Below, in pieces: positions 33,910-42,677 of a DNA stretch of 64,000 nucleotides. Numbering within the stretch: position 1 is the first letter of the stretch; each line of letters begins with the position of its first letter. Location: positions 156,735 to 220,734 of the forward strand of contig NZ_JABUNR010000007.1 of the NCBI RefSeq assembly GCF_013343715.1, written 5' to 3'. The notes under the pieces were generated by a model. The model made no database searches, had not been told where the DNA came from, and saw only the letters and a program-made list of their open reading frames with translations. The stretch comes from Mesobacillus harenae. Its GTDB lineage: Bacteria; Bacillota; Bacilli; Bacillales; Cytobacillaceae. Both the position numbers and the translations under genes were made by a program.

Positions 33910-34626
33910 TTATCGGTTATTATCGTTCTTCTGTTCACCAGGCTTAACAACAGACACATTATCTACTTGGCTTCCAGATGTAGTGCTTTCCATACCGGTA
34001 GCATAGGAATTTGTGGCAGCTGAATTACTTCCGTATTGAATGCTGTTAGAGCTTGTGCTTCCAGAATTCAAGGAATCTTCTGAGCCGCTGGAGCTATTAG
34101 ATCCATTTGAGCCGCTTGCAGCGGTAACAAGTGGATTCTCTTGAAGCTCACTTCCAGCCTCCTTAACCTTGGAACCAATTTCTTGAATGTCGGACTTCGC
34201 CTCTTGAGCGGTGCCCATGACACTTTCTTTCATTTCTTTTGCATTGCTTACAGATCCTGACATTTCATTATTGATCTTTTCATATAAATTCTGAGCGTCG
34301 CTAATCGCATCTTTTAAAACATCAGAAGCATTTTTAAACTGGTCCACCATCTGATTTTTTACGTCTGACGGGTTGTCCTTTACCTCTTGGAACATGTTCA
34401 CTGATGAATCTTTCACATTCATTGCTGAATCCTTCACTTTGTTCCTTGTAGTCGAATCAAGCAGAGTCATCAGCCCTCCGACTGCACCGCCGATAAGAAC
34501 ACCTTTTAACAGTTTGCTGTTGCTGTCTTGGCTGTCACTTGAATTTCTAGAATCAAATGAACTGTTCATTGAACTTGTTGTATAGTCCGTTTCTGAAGTA
34601 GTACCTGGTAAAATATTGTTTGCCAT
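33910..34626 (-). CDS. YtxH-domain (gas-vesicle-protein-like) stress protein
   Basis: 238 residues. A disordered Ser/Asp-rich start precedes a glycine-rich membrane segment (LLKGVLIGGAVGGLMTLLD), followed by a long amphipathic helix region (SAMNVKDSSVNMFQEVKDN, repeated heptads) and a Ser/Asn-rich low-complexity tail. This is the YtxH/GvpP-like architecture of general stress proteins in Bacillus. A SigB-like promoter lies just upstream, consistent with that. Ribosome site AAGGAGG. Molecular role unknown. Confidence 0.8.
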   Translation of the reverse strand: MANNILPGTTSETDYTTSSMNSSFDSRNSSDSQDSNSKLLKGVLIGGAVGGLMTLLDSTTRNKVKDSAMNVKDSSVNMFQEVKDNPSDVKNQMVDQFKNASDVLKDAISDAQNLYEKINNEMSGSVSNAKEMKESVMGTAQEAKSDIQEIGSKVKEAGSELQENPLVTAASGSNGSNSSSGSEDSLNSGSTSSNSIQYGSNSAATNSYATGMESTTSGSQVDNVSVVKPGEQKNDNNR

Positions 34627-34679
34627 TCTATATAGCCTCCTTATAATTGTAGGTTTTTATTAGCTTGGCTATATATCTA

Positions 34680-34705
34680 TTTCCCGGATATTGTGACATG
34701 TAAAC
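34680..34705 (-). promoter_or_regulatory. SigB-type promoter
   Basis: GTTTAC (34700-34705), 14-base spacer, GGGAAA (34680-34685) on the minus strand, close to the general stress consensus GTTTAA / GGGTAT. The predicted start is about 45 bases before the YtxH-type gene. Confidence 0.6.
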
Positions 34706-34848
34706 AAGTTATTTCTATTAGTAAGTAGAGGTAAAATATCCCATACATACTTCAGAGTCACCTTAGGTACTTGTAAATGAGCCTAGTTTAAAGCTTTGCG
34801 GCTAAATAAGTCGTCCAAATTAGCAAGTCCGTTTAACACTGCCAATAA

Positions 34849-34872
34849 AAAACACCGGGAAAGGTTCCCGGC
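34849..34872 (-). terminator. Terminator of the yfkD gene
   Basis: CCGGGAA and TTCCCGG arms, followed on the minus strand by TGTTTTTTATT. Confidence 0.85.
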
Positions 34873-34878
34873 GGATTG

Positions 34879-35709
34879 TTATCGAGGCTGTTCACTAGAT
34901 ACAAATGTAAACGAAACATGATCCTGTACGGGTATCCACGCTCCAATACCCTGTGATGTAACGTTTTTAATAACAAGCATTTTTTTGTTCCCTTTTAGCA
35001 TTAGATAGACCTCTCCGTATGTTACCTTGCCTTTTTCATTGATAGCTGGAGCAAATCCGTATAGATAGCCGAGCCGTTTTGGCTGAATGTTATATATTTG
35101 GTCCTTTTTCGTACCCGCACCCACGATTGTTTCAAAGGCGAGCGGAAGACCTGTTTTTTCCATTGATTTTAGAATCATCATTTTTTGAACTTCCGGAGAG
35201 TTAGGTATCTTTGCCGTCAGTCCTCCGCGTACAACCTTCTGAGCCTCTTGCACATAATGTATCTGATAAGGTGACTTGCCTCCACGGTTGTCGTAGTAAT
35301 TCGTGTTAATCTTTTGATACTCCCAGTTTGGGGAAGTTTCCGTCGATTCGTAATTTAACGGCCACTGCCCAAGATAGACAATTGCCCTGTAGCCGATCGC
35401 AAACGGTGTGCTATTAATGGATGTTTCATTCAGCATCCTGATTAGGTCAGGATTCTCGATTTTTACCTTGGAGGATTTTATAAGCTCCTTAGTCATATCA
35501 CTCGGTTCTAGCTTTGGCAGATCTTCCGCTGGATTTGGGTAGGTATTTTCCTGAGTAATATTCATTACCGAAGAAGGTACCTTGTACTTTGTTTTTTCCG
35601 CTTCCTGAGATTTTGCAGGTTCTTCCTTGCCTTTTTCAGCAAAAACAGGGGCAAGGGATGATAGGAAAATAATCATAGCTGCTGCTAATATGGGGACGTA
35701 TTTTTTCAT
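34879..35709 (-). CDS. yfkD: YfkD-family secreted protein
   Basis: 276 residues with a signal peptide (KKYVPILAAAMIIFLSSLAP then VFA), a Lys/Glu-rich linker and a compact domain (GYRAIVYLGQWPLNYES, YQKINTNYYDNRG, YLYGFAPAINEKGKV). Length and sequence character match B. subtilis YfkD (264), function unknown. The first of two close ATG codons overlaps the ribosome site AAAGGAG, so the ATG at 35709 is used. It is one of several genes here that match the B. subtilis yfk block. Confidence 0.8.
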   Translation of the reverse strand: MKKYVPILAAAMIIFLSSLAPVFAEKGKEEPAKSQEAEKTKYKVPSSVMNITQENTYPNPAEDLPKLEPSDMTKELIKSSKVKIENPDLIRMLNETSINSTPFAIGYRAIVYLGQWPLNYESTETSPNWEYQKINTNYYDNRGGKSPYQIHYVQEAQKVVRGGLTAKIPNSPEVQKMMILKSMEKTGLPLAFETIVGAGTKKDQIYNIQPKRLGYLYGFAPAINEKGKVTYGEVYLMLKGNKKMLVIKNVTSQGIGAWIPVQDHVSFTFVSSEQPR

Positions 35710-35802
35710 GATGTTTAACTCCTTTCGCAACTATAAACTGATCGTCTTGTATTTATAGTTTTTTCGGAGTCTCTTGAGATTATCCGCTCTTTTAAAAAAT
35801 TA

Positions 35803-36417
35803 TCAATCCTTCGCAGTCAGCCTGTAGAGCATTTTCTCAAAATATGGAGAAAATAACTGAATGAATGGTCCAATTCCGAAGGTTATCACCAAAGTCCCAA
35901 GCCCAATTGGACCATTAAATAGGAATGCGAACATGAGAGCTATTACCTCGCCTATGGTTTTGGCTGTGACAAGATTAACTTTCAGCCTTGCCTTAATAGC
36001 CAGCATAAAATTATCAATAGGAATCAAGGGAAACTTAACAGGCAAGTACACTGCAGCTCCAAGACCAATTAATACCAGCCCGGCTAACAATACTCCAAAC
36101 CTTGTGGGTAAATCTTGGAGGATAATGTTTTCAAGCGCCACTAAAAGCCAAAAGTCGATTAGGAGCCCAACAACCATGACTGCCACTATTGCTAAATAAT
36201 CAGGACGGCTCCGGAGCAAGAACGAATTGACAAAAATCAGAAGAATACCGACAATAAACACCCAACTGCCTACTGTCAGTCCAATTGTATTGTAGAGGCC
36301 TACATTTAGGGCATCCCAGGCACCAGTTCCAAGATCTGCAATAATTGTTAAAGAAACACCAAACGTAATAAAGATTAATCCTGCAATATAAAATAGCATA
36401 CGGTAAAGAATTGCCAT
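35803..36417 (-). CDS. YczE/YitT-type integral membrane protein
   Basis: 204 residues, five helices, with the family stretches GVSLTIIADLGTGAWDALN and GLGTLVITFGIGPFIQLF. Proteins of the YczE/YyaS group are found across Firmicutes; YczE itself affects lipopeptide synthesis in B. subtilis, by an unknown mechanism. The ATG at 36417 has AGGAGAGG; the longer start at 36450 has none. Confidence 0.82.
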   Translation of the reverse strand: MAILYRMLFYIAGLIFITFGVSLTIIADLGTGAWDALNVGLYNTIGLTVGSWVFIVGILLIFVNSFLLRSRPDYLAIVAVMVVGLLIDFWLLVALENIILQDLPTRFGVLLAGLVLIGLGAAVYLPVKFPLIPIDNFMLAIKARLKVNLVTAKTIGEVIALMFAFLFNGPIGLGTLVITFGIGPFIQLFSPYFEKMLYRLTAKD

Positions 36418-36521
36418 GCCACCTCTCCTCAAAAAAAACTCTGCTAGCACAGCAGAATCTTACCTATTATCGTTTACAGTAAATCGTTTCCACAATGGTT
36501 AATCACATTTTCTTCCCAAGA

Positions 36522-36914
36522 TTAACTCTCTGAAATAATCTCAAATGTTTCCTTTACGTCGATGCTGCCTATAACAGACTGAACCATAGAACAGTTCTTT
36601 TTTGTCAGCACCATTGCTTTTTCTAGTTTTTCCTTTTTCAGGTCTTTCCCAGTAATTTTAAAGTGAATGTGAATCTTCTCAATTCGGTTCGCAATTGCTT
36701 CATTTCTCTCGAAATCAGCGTTTATATGTATATCACTTACCTTTAACCTCATCTTTTCTAGGATTTGGCGAAGAACCCCCCCGCTGCAAACAGCAACTGA
36801 TGAGACCAGAAGCTGATACGGCCTAAACCCATACTCTTCCTGCCCGGCAACTTCAAGCTTGCCAAAGGGAAGCTCCGTATAAAAACCAACCTCTTTTTTC
36901 ATTTGGAATTCCAA
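36522..36914 (-). CDS. OsmC-family protein
   Basis: 130 residues with the two redox cysteines of OsmC/Ohr proteins, in SSVAVCSGGVL (about 46) and TKKNCSMVQSV (about 109). The short form, without the Ohr arginine pattern being clear, resembles the YhfA-like OsmC subgroup; peroxide reduction is likely but the substrate is not fixed. The TTG at 36914 has GGGG eight bases upstream. Confidence 0.82.
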   Translation of the reverse strand: MEFQMKKEVGFYTELPFGKLEVAGQEEYGFRPYQLLVSSVAVCSGGVLRQILEKMRLKVSDIHINADFERNEAIANRIEKIHIHFKITGKDLKKEKLEKAMVLTKKNCSMVQSVIGSIDVKETFEIISES

Positions 36915-37074
36915 TAAACCCACCCCTTCATTAAATTCTATTAGATGTTTCCCCTGTCCTTATTAAGATTACACTATTTGTTCTCTATAATTAAATTTTA
37001 AAAACCTTGCAAAGGAAATATATTCCCGATACCATCTATAAGAGTGAATTTTTACTTTGAGGAGAACTATTTTA

Positions 37075-38253
37075 ATGGAAAAAAATTGGACATTTCGTTT
37101 TTGGATATTGGTAAGCATAGTTGCTATCTCTGGCTTCTCCCAGGGAATGCTGCTTCCTTTAATTGCAATTATTTTTGAACAGGATGGTGTTTCCTCTTCA
37201 ATGAATGGCATGCATGCAACCGGTCTTTATATAGGGATCCTGCTGGCATCTCCATTAATGGAAGGACCCCTTCGAAAATACGGTTATAAACCGCTCATTT
37301 TAGTGGGGGGCATCCTAGTGGCTATTTCACTTGGCCTGTTCCCAGTTTGGAAAAGCTTCTGGTTCTGGTTTGCCCTAAGGTTATTGATCGGAATTGGGGA
37401 CCATATGCTCCATTTTGGAACTCAGACCTGGATAACCTCCTTTTCACCAGCAAATCGCCGCGGCAGGAATATCTCTCTATATGGTTTGTTCTTTGGGCTC
37501 GGATTTGCGGCAGGCCCACTTATGACACGATTTCTCCAGATTAATGAAGCACTTCCGTTTATTATTTCAGCTTCGATCAGTTTAGTTGCCTGGATGGGTG
37601 TATGGTTATTAAGAAATGAGTTTCCAGAAAAAGATATGGAAACAAGCTCATTTCTAGGAACACTGCAGCGTTTCCGCAAGGTATACAAATATGCTTGGGT
37701 TGCCTTCTTGCCCCCGTTTGGGTACGGCTTTTTAGAGGCTTCTCTAAATGGAAACTTTCCAGTCTATGCACTTAGAACAGGGATTGATATTAATGCTGTC
37801 TCGATAATTTTGCCTGCATTTGCGGCAGGAAGTATTGTTTTCCAGCTTCCACTCGGGATCTTGAGTGACCGCTATGGCCGAAAGCCTATTTTAATCGGAG
37901 TTATGCTTTCAGGTGTAATCTGCTTTACAGCAGCAGGTTTTCTTCAAGAATTTGTCGTTGGCCTTCTCATTTGTTTTTTTGTTGCCGGGATGCTTGTAGG
38001 CTCGACTTTTTCACTTGGAATCAGCTATATGGCTGACTTATTGCCTAAACAGCTCCTTCCTGCGGGAAATTTAATGTGCGGGATCTTCTTCAGCCTTGGC
38101 AGTATAAGTGGACCGTTTATTGGAGGATTGGCAATTGAATATTTAAAGGAAGTTAGTTTCTTCTTTGTCATCAGCGTTATGTTATTTCTTATTTTCATTG
38201 CCCTTCTTCTTCACCGGCCATCTGGCTCTCCCGAAACCGTTCACCTGCACTAA
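37075..38253 (+). CDS. yfkF: MFS transporter (YfkF-like)
   Basis: 392 residues, 12 helices, with motif A variant SDRYGRKPI between helices 8 and 9 and RRGRNISLYGLFFGLGFAAG in the N-half. Length and gene context match B. subtilis YfkF, a putative exporter of unknown substrate. GAGGAG lies upstream of the ATG at 37075; a TTG at 37057 overlaps that site. Confidence 0.82.
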   Translation: MEKNWTFRFWILVSIVAISGFSQGMLLPLIAIIFEQDGVSSSMNGMHATGLYIGILLASPLMEGPLRKYGYKPLILVGGILVAISLGLFPVWKSFWFWFALRLLIGIGDHMLHFGTQTWITSFSPANRRGRNISLYGLFFGLGFAAGPLMTRFLQINEALPFIISASISLVAWMGVWLLRNEFPEKDMETSSFLGTLQRFRKVYKYAWVAFLPPFGYGFLEASLNGNFPVYALRTGIDINAVSIILPAFAAGSIVFQLPLGILSDRYGRKPILIGVMLSGVICFTAAGFLQEFVVGLLICFFVAGMLVGSTFSLGISYMADLLPKQLLPAGNLMCGIFFSLGSISGPFIGGLAIEYLKEVSFFFVISVMLFLIFIALLLHRPSGSPETVHLH

Positions 38254-38435
38254 ATCTATATGAGTGTACTGGTTGGCTAAAACACGATTTGCAAGCCTTG
38301 TTAGCCTATTCGTTCGGGTTTAACTTCACCTCTGTTTATTTTTTCTAAAACACTATTCAATCAACTGAGGATATGATAATATATAAATAAATATTATTAT
38401 TTAATTAGAATCATTATAAATAAATACGTTTTTTC

Positions 38436-38470
38436 GCTGTCACCCCTTCTGGTGGCAGCTTTCGTCTTTT
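38436..38470 (+). terminator. Terminator upstream of zosA
   Basis: GCTGTCACC pairs with GGTGGCAGC (one wobble) and is followed by TTTCGTCTTTTTT. It separates yfkF from zosA. Confidence 0.7.
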
Positions 38471-38484
38471 TTAGGGTAATGATT

Positions 38485-38501
38485 TTGAGTATTATTCTCA
38501 A
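38485..38501 (+). promoter_or_regulatory. Fur-family-like palindrome upstream of zosA
   Basis: TTGAGTATTATTCTCAA is a 7-1-7 type palindrome with one mismatched position, matching the Fur/PerR/Zur architecture. It lies 40 bases before the GTG of the P-type ATPase. B. subtilis zosA is PerR-controlled; which member acts here cannot be told from the sequence. Confidence 0.5.
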
Positions 38502-38540
38502 TTAGAAAATCAAAAATGAGAAAATCGGAGGCGACAAACA

Positions 38541-40454
38541 GTGGCAGAACTATCCTATATGAAGGAAAAAGCCGCAAGACACGAAAGCTTTTTTGATAAA
38601 ATTAAACCCCACTCTGAATTAATAGCTGCATCACTCAGCGGGGTATTGATTTTGATTGGGTGGATGCTAGGCAGCGCAGAAAATGGAAGTGCCTCAGTTG
38701 CTGCGTTTTTGCTTGCTTATTTGATCGGCGGGTATGCAAAGGCGAAGGAAGGCATTGAAGAAACAATTAAAAATAAAGAATTGAATGTTGAAATGCTGAT
38801 GATCCTGGCAGCCATTGGTTCTGCAATTATTGGTTATTGGACAGAAGGGGCAATTTTAATCTTTATCTTTGCTATGAGCGGCGCTCTAGAAACTTATACT
38901 ATGAACAAAAGTCACAAAGAAATTTCTTCGTTAATGGAGCTCCAGCCCGAAGAAGCCTTGCTTGTCAGTAACGGAATTGAACAGGTGATTCACGTTTCCA
39001 AGCTTACAGTTGGTGATATGATCTTAGTTAAGCCAGGCGAGCGTGTTCCTTCAGATGGAAAAATATCCCGTGGCAATTCGACAATTGATGAGGCCGCTAT
39101 TACTGGAGAATCTATCCCTGTTACTAAAACCTCCGGCGAAGACGTATTTGCTGGCACGGTCAACCTAACCGGATCAATAACCGTCGAAATTACAAAGCCA
39201 AACAATGAAACGTTATTCAATAAAATCATTCTTCTTGTGCAGTCGGCTCAAAGTGAGAAATCTCCTTCACAGCTATTTATTGAAAGATTCGAAGGCACCT
39301 ATGTAAAGGTGGTACTTTCAGTTGTCTTGCTAATGATGTTCCTCCCTCACTTTCTATTAGGATGGTCATGGACTGAAACTTTTTATCGGGCAATGATCCT
39401 ACTTGTTGTCGCCTCACCTTGCGCACTCGTAGCCTCCATTATGCCTGCAACCCTATCTGCTATTTCTAACGGGGCACGGCATGGGATTTTATTTAAAGGC
39501 GGAGTTCACTTAGAAAACTTAAGCAACTTGAAAGCAATCGCCTTCGATAAAACTGGTACACTGACAAAGGGAAAGCCTGTAGTTACTGACGTTATTATTA
39601 ATGAGAACATGTCAAAAACGGACGTTCTTTTGAAAGCTGCTTCAATTGAAGGCCACTCGACCCACCCTCTTGCACAATCAATTGTAAATTACGTCAAGGG
39701 AGAATTAACAGCCCCCCTTTTACAGCCAGAAAGCATCGAGGATGTTTCCGGCTGGGGTGTTAAAGCATTTGTGGATGGAGCTGACTGGAAGATTGGCAAA
39801 GCAGACTTTGTTGGACGAAGTAAAGCGGATGCGTTTGCCTCTGGATCAGCAGGCAAACTAGCACTACAGGGAAAGACGGTTGTTTTTATCAAGCGGAATG
39901 ATGAAATTGCAGCACTTTTCGCGTTGAAAGATGTTGTACGTGAGGAAACCAAGAGTGCGATTGAGTTGCTTAAATCGCAAGGAATTTACACCGTAATGTT
40001 AACTGGAGACAGTTCAAATACAGCGAAAGCCATTGCGGCAGAAAGCAGTGTTGATGCATATATAGCCGAGTGCCTGCCGGAAACAAAGGTCGACGAATTA
40101 AAAAAATTAAAAGGTAAATATACAACAGTAGCGATGGTCGGTGATGGAATTAATGATGCTCCAGCAATGGCTACTGCAAATGTTGGGATTGCAATGGGCG
40201 AAGGAACTGATGTTGCTTTAGAAACAGCCGATGTTGTATTAATGAAGAATGAGCTGCCTAAAATAGCAGAAGCTATTCGCCTCTCAAAGCGAATGAATCA
40301 AATCGTAAAACAAAATGTAGTTTTTTCAATTTCTGTCATCATGTTACTTATTATCACAAACTTTTTGCAGATTCTAGACTTGCCATTTGGGGTAATCGGC
40401 CATGAAGGAAGCACCATATTAGTTATCTTAAATAGTCTAAGGTTATTACGTTAA
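38541..40454 (+). CDS. zosA: P1B-type zinc/cadmium-type ATPase ZosA
   Basis: 637 residues, exactly the length of B. subtilis ZosA, without an N-terminal metal-binding domain. Membrane metal site SPCALVASIMPATLSA, phosphorylation motif DKTGTLTKG, TGES loop AAITGESIPVTK, and hinge GDGINDAPAMATANVGIAMG. ZosA imports zinc under oxidative stress in B. subtilis, though exporters share the motifs, so direction is inferred from similarity and context. GTG start with GGAGG nine bases upstream. Confidence 0.85.
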   Translation: MAELSYMKEKAARHESFFDKIKPHSELIAASLSGVLILIGWMLGSAENGSASVAAFLLAYLIGGYAKAKEGIEETIKNKELNVEMLMILAAIGSAIIGYWTEGAILIFIFAMSGALETYTMNKSHKEISSLMELQPEEALLVSNGIEQVIHVSKLTVGDMILVKPGERVPSDGKISRGNSTIDEAAITGESIPVTKTSGEDVFAGTVNLTGSITVEITKPNNETLFNKIILLVQSAQSEKSPSQLFIERFEGTYVKVVLSVVLLMMFLPHFLLGWSWTETFYRAMILLVVASPCALVASIMPATLSAISNGARHGILFKGGVHLENLSNLKAIAFDKTGTLTKGKPVVTDVIINENMSKTDVLLKAASIEGHSTHPLAQSIVNYVKGELTAPLLQPESIEDVSGWGVKAFVDGADWKIGKADFVGRSKADAFASGSAGKLALQGKTVVFIKRNDEIAALFALKDVVREETKSAIELLKSQGIYTVMLTGDSSNTAKAIAAESSVDAYIAECLPETKVDELKKLKGKYTTVAMVGDGINDAPAMATANVGIAMGEGTDVALETADVVLMKNELPKIAEAIRLSKRMNQIVKQNVVFSISVIMLLIITNFLQILDLPFGVIGHEGSTILVILNSLRLLR

Positions 40455-40469
40455 ATAGCTTATACAAAA

Positions 40470-40498
40470 ACAAAAAGAGCCGGTTGGCTCTTTTTGTT
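40470..40498. terminator. Bidirectional terminator
   Basis: ACAAAAAGAGCC pairs with GGCTCTTTTTGT around a four-base loop, between the convergent zosA and yfkH genes. Confidence 0.85.
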
Positions 40499-40506
40499 TG
40501 TTAAAA

Positions 40507-41322
40507 TTAACAGCGCCGGTTCTTGTCACTGAAATACGCATTGATGGTTCCGCCAACTATTATAATAAATCCGGATATGTAGAGCCAAAGCATAAGAACA
40601 ATTATGACCCCTATGCTTCCGTATGTATCAGTAAAATGAGCAAAATTACTTACATAGTAAGAAAATGCAAGTGAGGATAGGATCCAGCCAATTGTTGCAA
40701 AAATCGCTCCAGGAAGTGCACTCGTACATGTAAGCTTTTTATTCGGTGTTATCCAGTACAGCCCTGTGAAGACGATAAATAAAATAATGACAGAAATTAG
40801 CCATCGCAATGTATTCCAAGTTTTTAAAAATTCATCTGACAATCCAAAATGAGAAAAAAGAAATAAGCCAATCTCCCGGCCGAATACAGGCAAAAGAAGC
40901 GCAATAATAAACACAAAGATCATTGCTACAGTCATGACGACCGACATGCCTCGTGCCACAATAAAAGAACGTGTCTCTTTAACTCGATAAGCTTTATTGA
41001 AAGCTATTATAACTGCATTCATTCCATTTGAAGCTGACCACAAGGTTGCAACAAACCCGAATGACAACACCTTCCCGCCACTTTTCATAATATCGGATAA
41101 ACTATTTTCTATAAACGCCATCGTTTCACCCGGAGCATAGTCACGGATTATTTGAAGTAAATCAGCCTCTGAAATAGGTAGATAGGCAACAAGTGTAAAT
41201 AAAAATAGCAGAAGAGGAAACAAGGAAAGCAAAAAGAAGTATGCCAGCTGGGCTGCCAAGGCTGGAATGTCATCCGTTTGAATCCTTTGCCATATGTGCC
41301 GAAAAAACGATAAATCAACCAT
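40507..41322 (-). CDS. yfkH: YihY/virulence-factor-BrkB family membrane protein (YfkH)
   Basis: 271 residues, six helices, with AAQLAYFFLLSLFPLLLFLF near the N-terminus and YGSIGVIIVLMLWLYISGFI near the end, the YihY pattern (once misnamed ribonuclease BN). Gene order yfkJ - YtxH protein - yfkH matches B. subtilis yfkJIH. Function unknown. Confidence 0.85.
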   Translation of the reverse strand: MVDLSFFRHIWQRIQTDDIPALAAQLAYFFLLSLFPLLLFLFTLVAYLPISEADLLQIIRDYAPGETMAFIENSLSDIMKSGGKVLSFGFVATLWSASNGMNAVIIAFNKAYRVKETRSFIVARGMSVVMTVAMIFVFIIALLLPVFGREIGLFLFSHFGLSDEFLKTWNTLRWLISVIILFIVFTGLYWITPNKKLTCTSALPGAIFATIGWILSSLAFSYYVSNFAHFTDTYGSIGVIIVLMLWLYISGFIIIVGGTINAYFSDKNRRC

Positions 41323-41370
41323 GACAACACCTCTTTTTCTGTTCCTTCTCTTCTGCCGTTCTTACAAGGC

Positions 41371-41408
41371 TAACAACCCAGTCCATATGGTCCAACGAGT
41401 TGTTAGCA
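41371..41408 (-). terminator. Intergenic hairpin between the YtxH-type gene and yfkH
   Basis: GCTAACAAC and GTTGTTAGC arms enclose 20 bases. There is no T-run on the minus strand, so this may be an RNA-processing or attenuating stem and not a full terminator. Confidence 0.35.
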
Positions 41409-41416
41409 TTTGTTTG

Positions 41417-41836
41417 TTAGTGCATATAGTCAGTTTGGTCATTTTGCGTTGTGTCTGTTACAGCCGGGGGAGTGAAAACTGTGTTCCCCATCGGCTGCTG
41501 CGCACTTGCACCGTTTCCAGAACGGGTAAACGCTTGCTTTGTATCTTTCACGATGTCTGCAACCTGTGGAGTAACCTCTCTGATTTCATCCACCTTCTCT
41601 GCGATATACGAAACATCATCTGAAACCTGTTGAACTGCAGTCCGGACTTTCGTTACCGTCTGCCTAAGATCACCCATGAATTGATTTGGATTTTTAGCTA
41701 TATATGCAGCATTTTCACCTACGCTGCGAGCATCTTTCATAACAGAACGGCGAGTCTCTCTATTAAGAAGAGCGATTCCTCCGCCTGCTAGAGCTCCGTA
41801 TAGCATACCCATCAAAAACGTTCGTGAATTCCCCAT
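41417..41836 (-). CDS. YtxH-domain protein (yfkI position)
   Basis: 139 residues: one glycine-rich membrane segment (FLMGMLYGALAGGGIALLN) followed by a long helix with heptads (VTKVRTAVQQVSDDVSYIAE) and a polar tail. It occupies the place of yfkI in the B. subtilis yfkJIH operon and shares the YtxH look. The ATG at 41836 has GGAGGG; the earlier ATG at 41851 sits next to it. Confidence 0.8.
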   Translation of the reverse strand: MGNSRTFLMGMLYGALAGGGIALLNRETRRSVMKDARSVGENAAYIAKNPNQFMGDLRQTVTKVRTAVQQVSDDVSYIAEKVDEIREVTPQVADIVKDTKQAFTRSGNGASAQQPMGNTVFTPPAVTDTTQNDQTDYMH

Positions 41837-41852
41837 TCGCATTCCCTCCATT

Positions 41853-42320
41853 TTATATTTTATGGTTGATTTTTATATGATCCAGCAATGACTGGCAGCC
41901 AGCATCAATTAGCTGATAAACCTCATCAAAGTTTCCTGTGTAGTAAGGATCTGGAACATCTTTGTTACCCTGCTCACTATAATCAAGCAGTCTGGAAATG
42001 ATTGTTACTGATTCTGATCCAGCAAGGGAATGAACATTGTTTATATTATCCATGTCCATTCCAATCACATAATCAAAATTTAATAAATCATCCTTAGTTA
42101 GCTGTCTAGCTTTAATACCTTTATATTCGATTTTATACTGGTCTAATATCTGTCTTGTACCCTCGTGAGGCGAATTCCCAACATGCCAATCGCCAGTCCC
42201 TGCTGAATCAACCAGAACTTTCTGCTCTAGACCTTCCCGAATTAAAAGATCTCGAAACCTTGCTTCAGCCATTGGCGACCGGCATATGTTCCCCAGACAA
42301 ACAAAAAGCACCTTAAGCAT
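41853..42320 (-). CDS. yfkJ: Low-molecular-weight protein-tyrosine phosphatase YfkJ
   Basis: 155 residues. The phosphate-binding loop VCLGNICRSPMAEA (CX5R) is at the N-terminus and the catalytic aspartate is in PDPYYTGNFDEVYQL. B. subtilis YfkJ is a stress-linked tyrosine phosphatase. The stop is 16 bases before the next gene, so it likely heads the yfkJ - ytxH-like - yfkH operon. Confidence 0.92.
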   Translation of the reverse strand: MLKVLFVCLGNICRSPMAEARFRDLLIREGLEQKVLVDSAGTGDWHVGNSPHEGTRQILDQYKIEYKGIKARQLTKDDLLNFDYVIGMDMDNINNVHSLAGSESVTIISRLLDYSEQGNKDVPDPYYTGNFDEVYQLIDAGCQSLLDHIKINHKI

Positions 42321-42484
42321 GACTCCAATTCCCCCTCTATTACATTTTCCACGATTTACGCATTATCATGCAAGCATGACGTATGCATTATTTCCCTTAT
42401 GTAAAATTCTAAGCCAACCCTGGAATTTAAAAAGCAGCCGTTAGGCACCTCTTTCATGATTTAGTTGTCCTTTGACACATCGGC

Positions 42485-42523
42485 CGAACATCGAGAAAAA
42501 TTAATCGAATAATTTTTAGTTCG
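42485..42523. other. Hairpin-forming palindrome in a divergent promoter region
   Basis: AAAAATTA (42496-42503) and TAATTTTT (42510-42517) are inverted, framed by CGAAC (42485) and GTTCG (42523). The 357-base region between yfkJ and the alanine carrier otherwise shows no clear element. Could be an operator; unassigned. Confidence 0.4.
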
Positions 42524-42677
42524 TTGAAACTACTCTAGCAGCATTTGATTGAAGACACCTATCTAGCTTATCTAGTTTGCTGAACCCTTTAACTTGACTT
42601 TCCGGCTGTGTTTTCAGAATATTCTTCTTAGGGGCTTCATTTATTATTTAAAAAAATTTAAGCAGGGAGGAAAATGC

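Noticed and set aside
42321..42420. SigB promoter for yfkJ
   Set aside because: A GGGAAA is present but the best -35 (GTTGGC) is 16 bases away and poor, unlike the two accepted SigB sites.
42485..42523. PurR box pair upstream of the alanine carrier
   Set aside because: CCGAAC and GTTCG are present but flanking positions and spacing do not fit the PurBox consensus.
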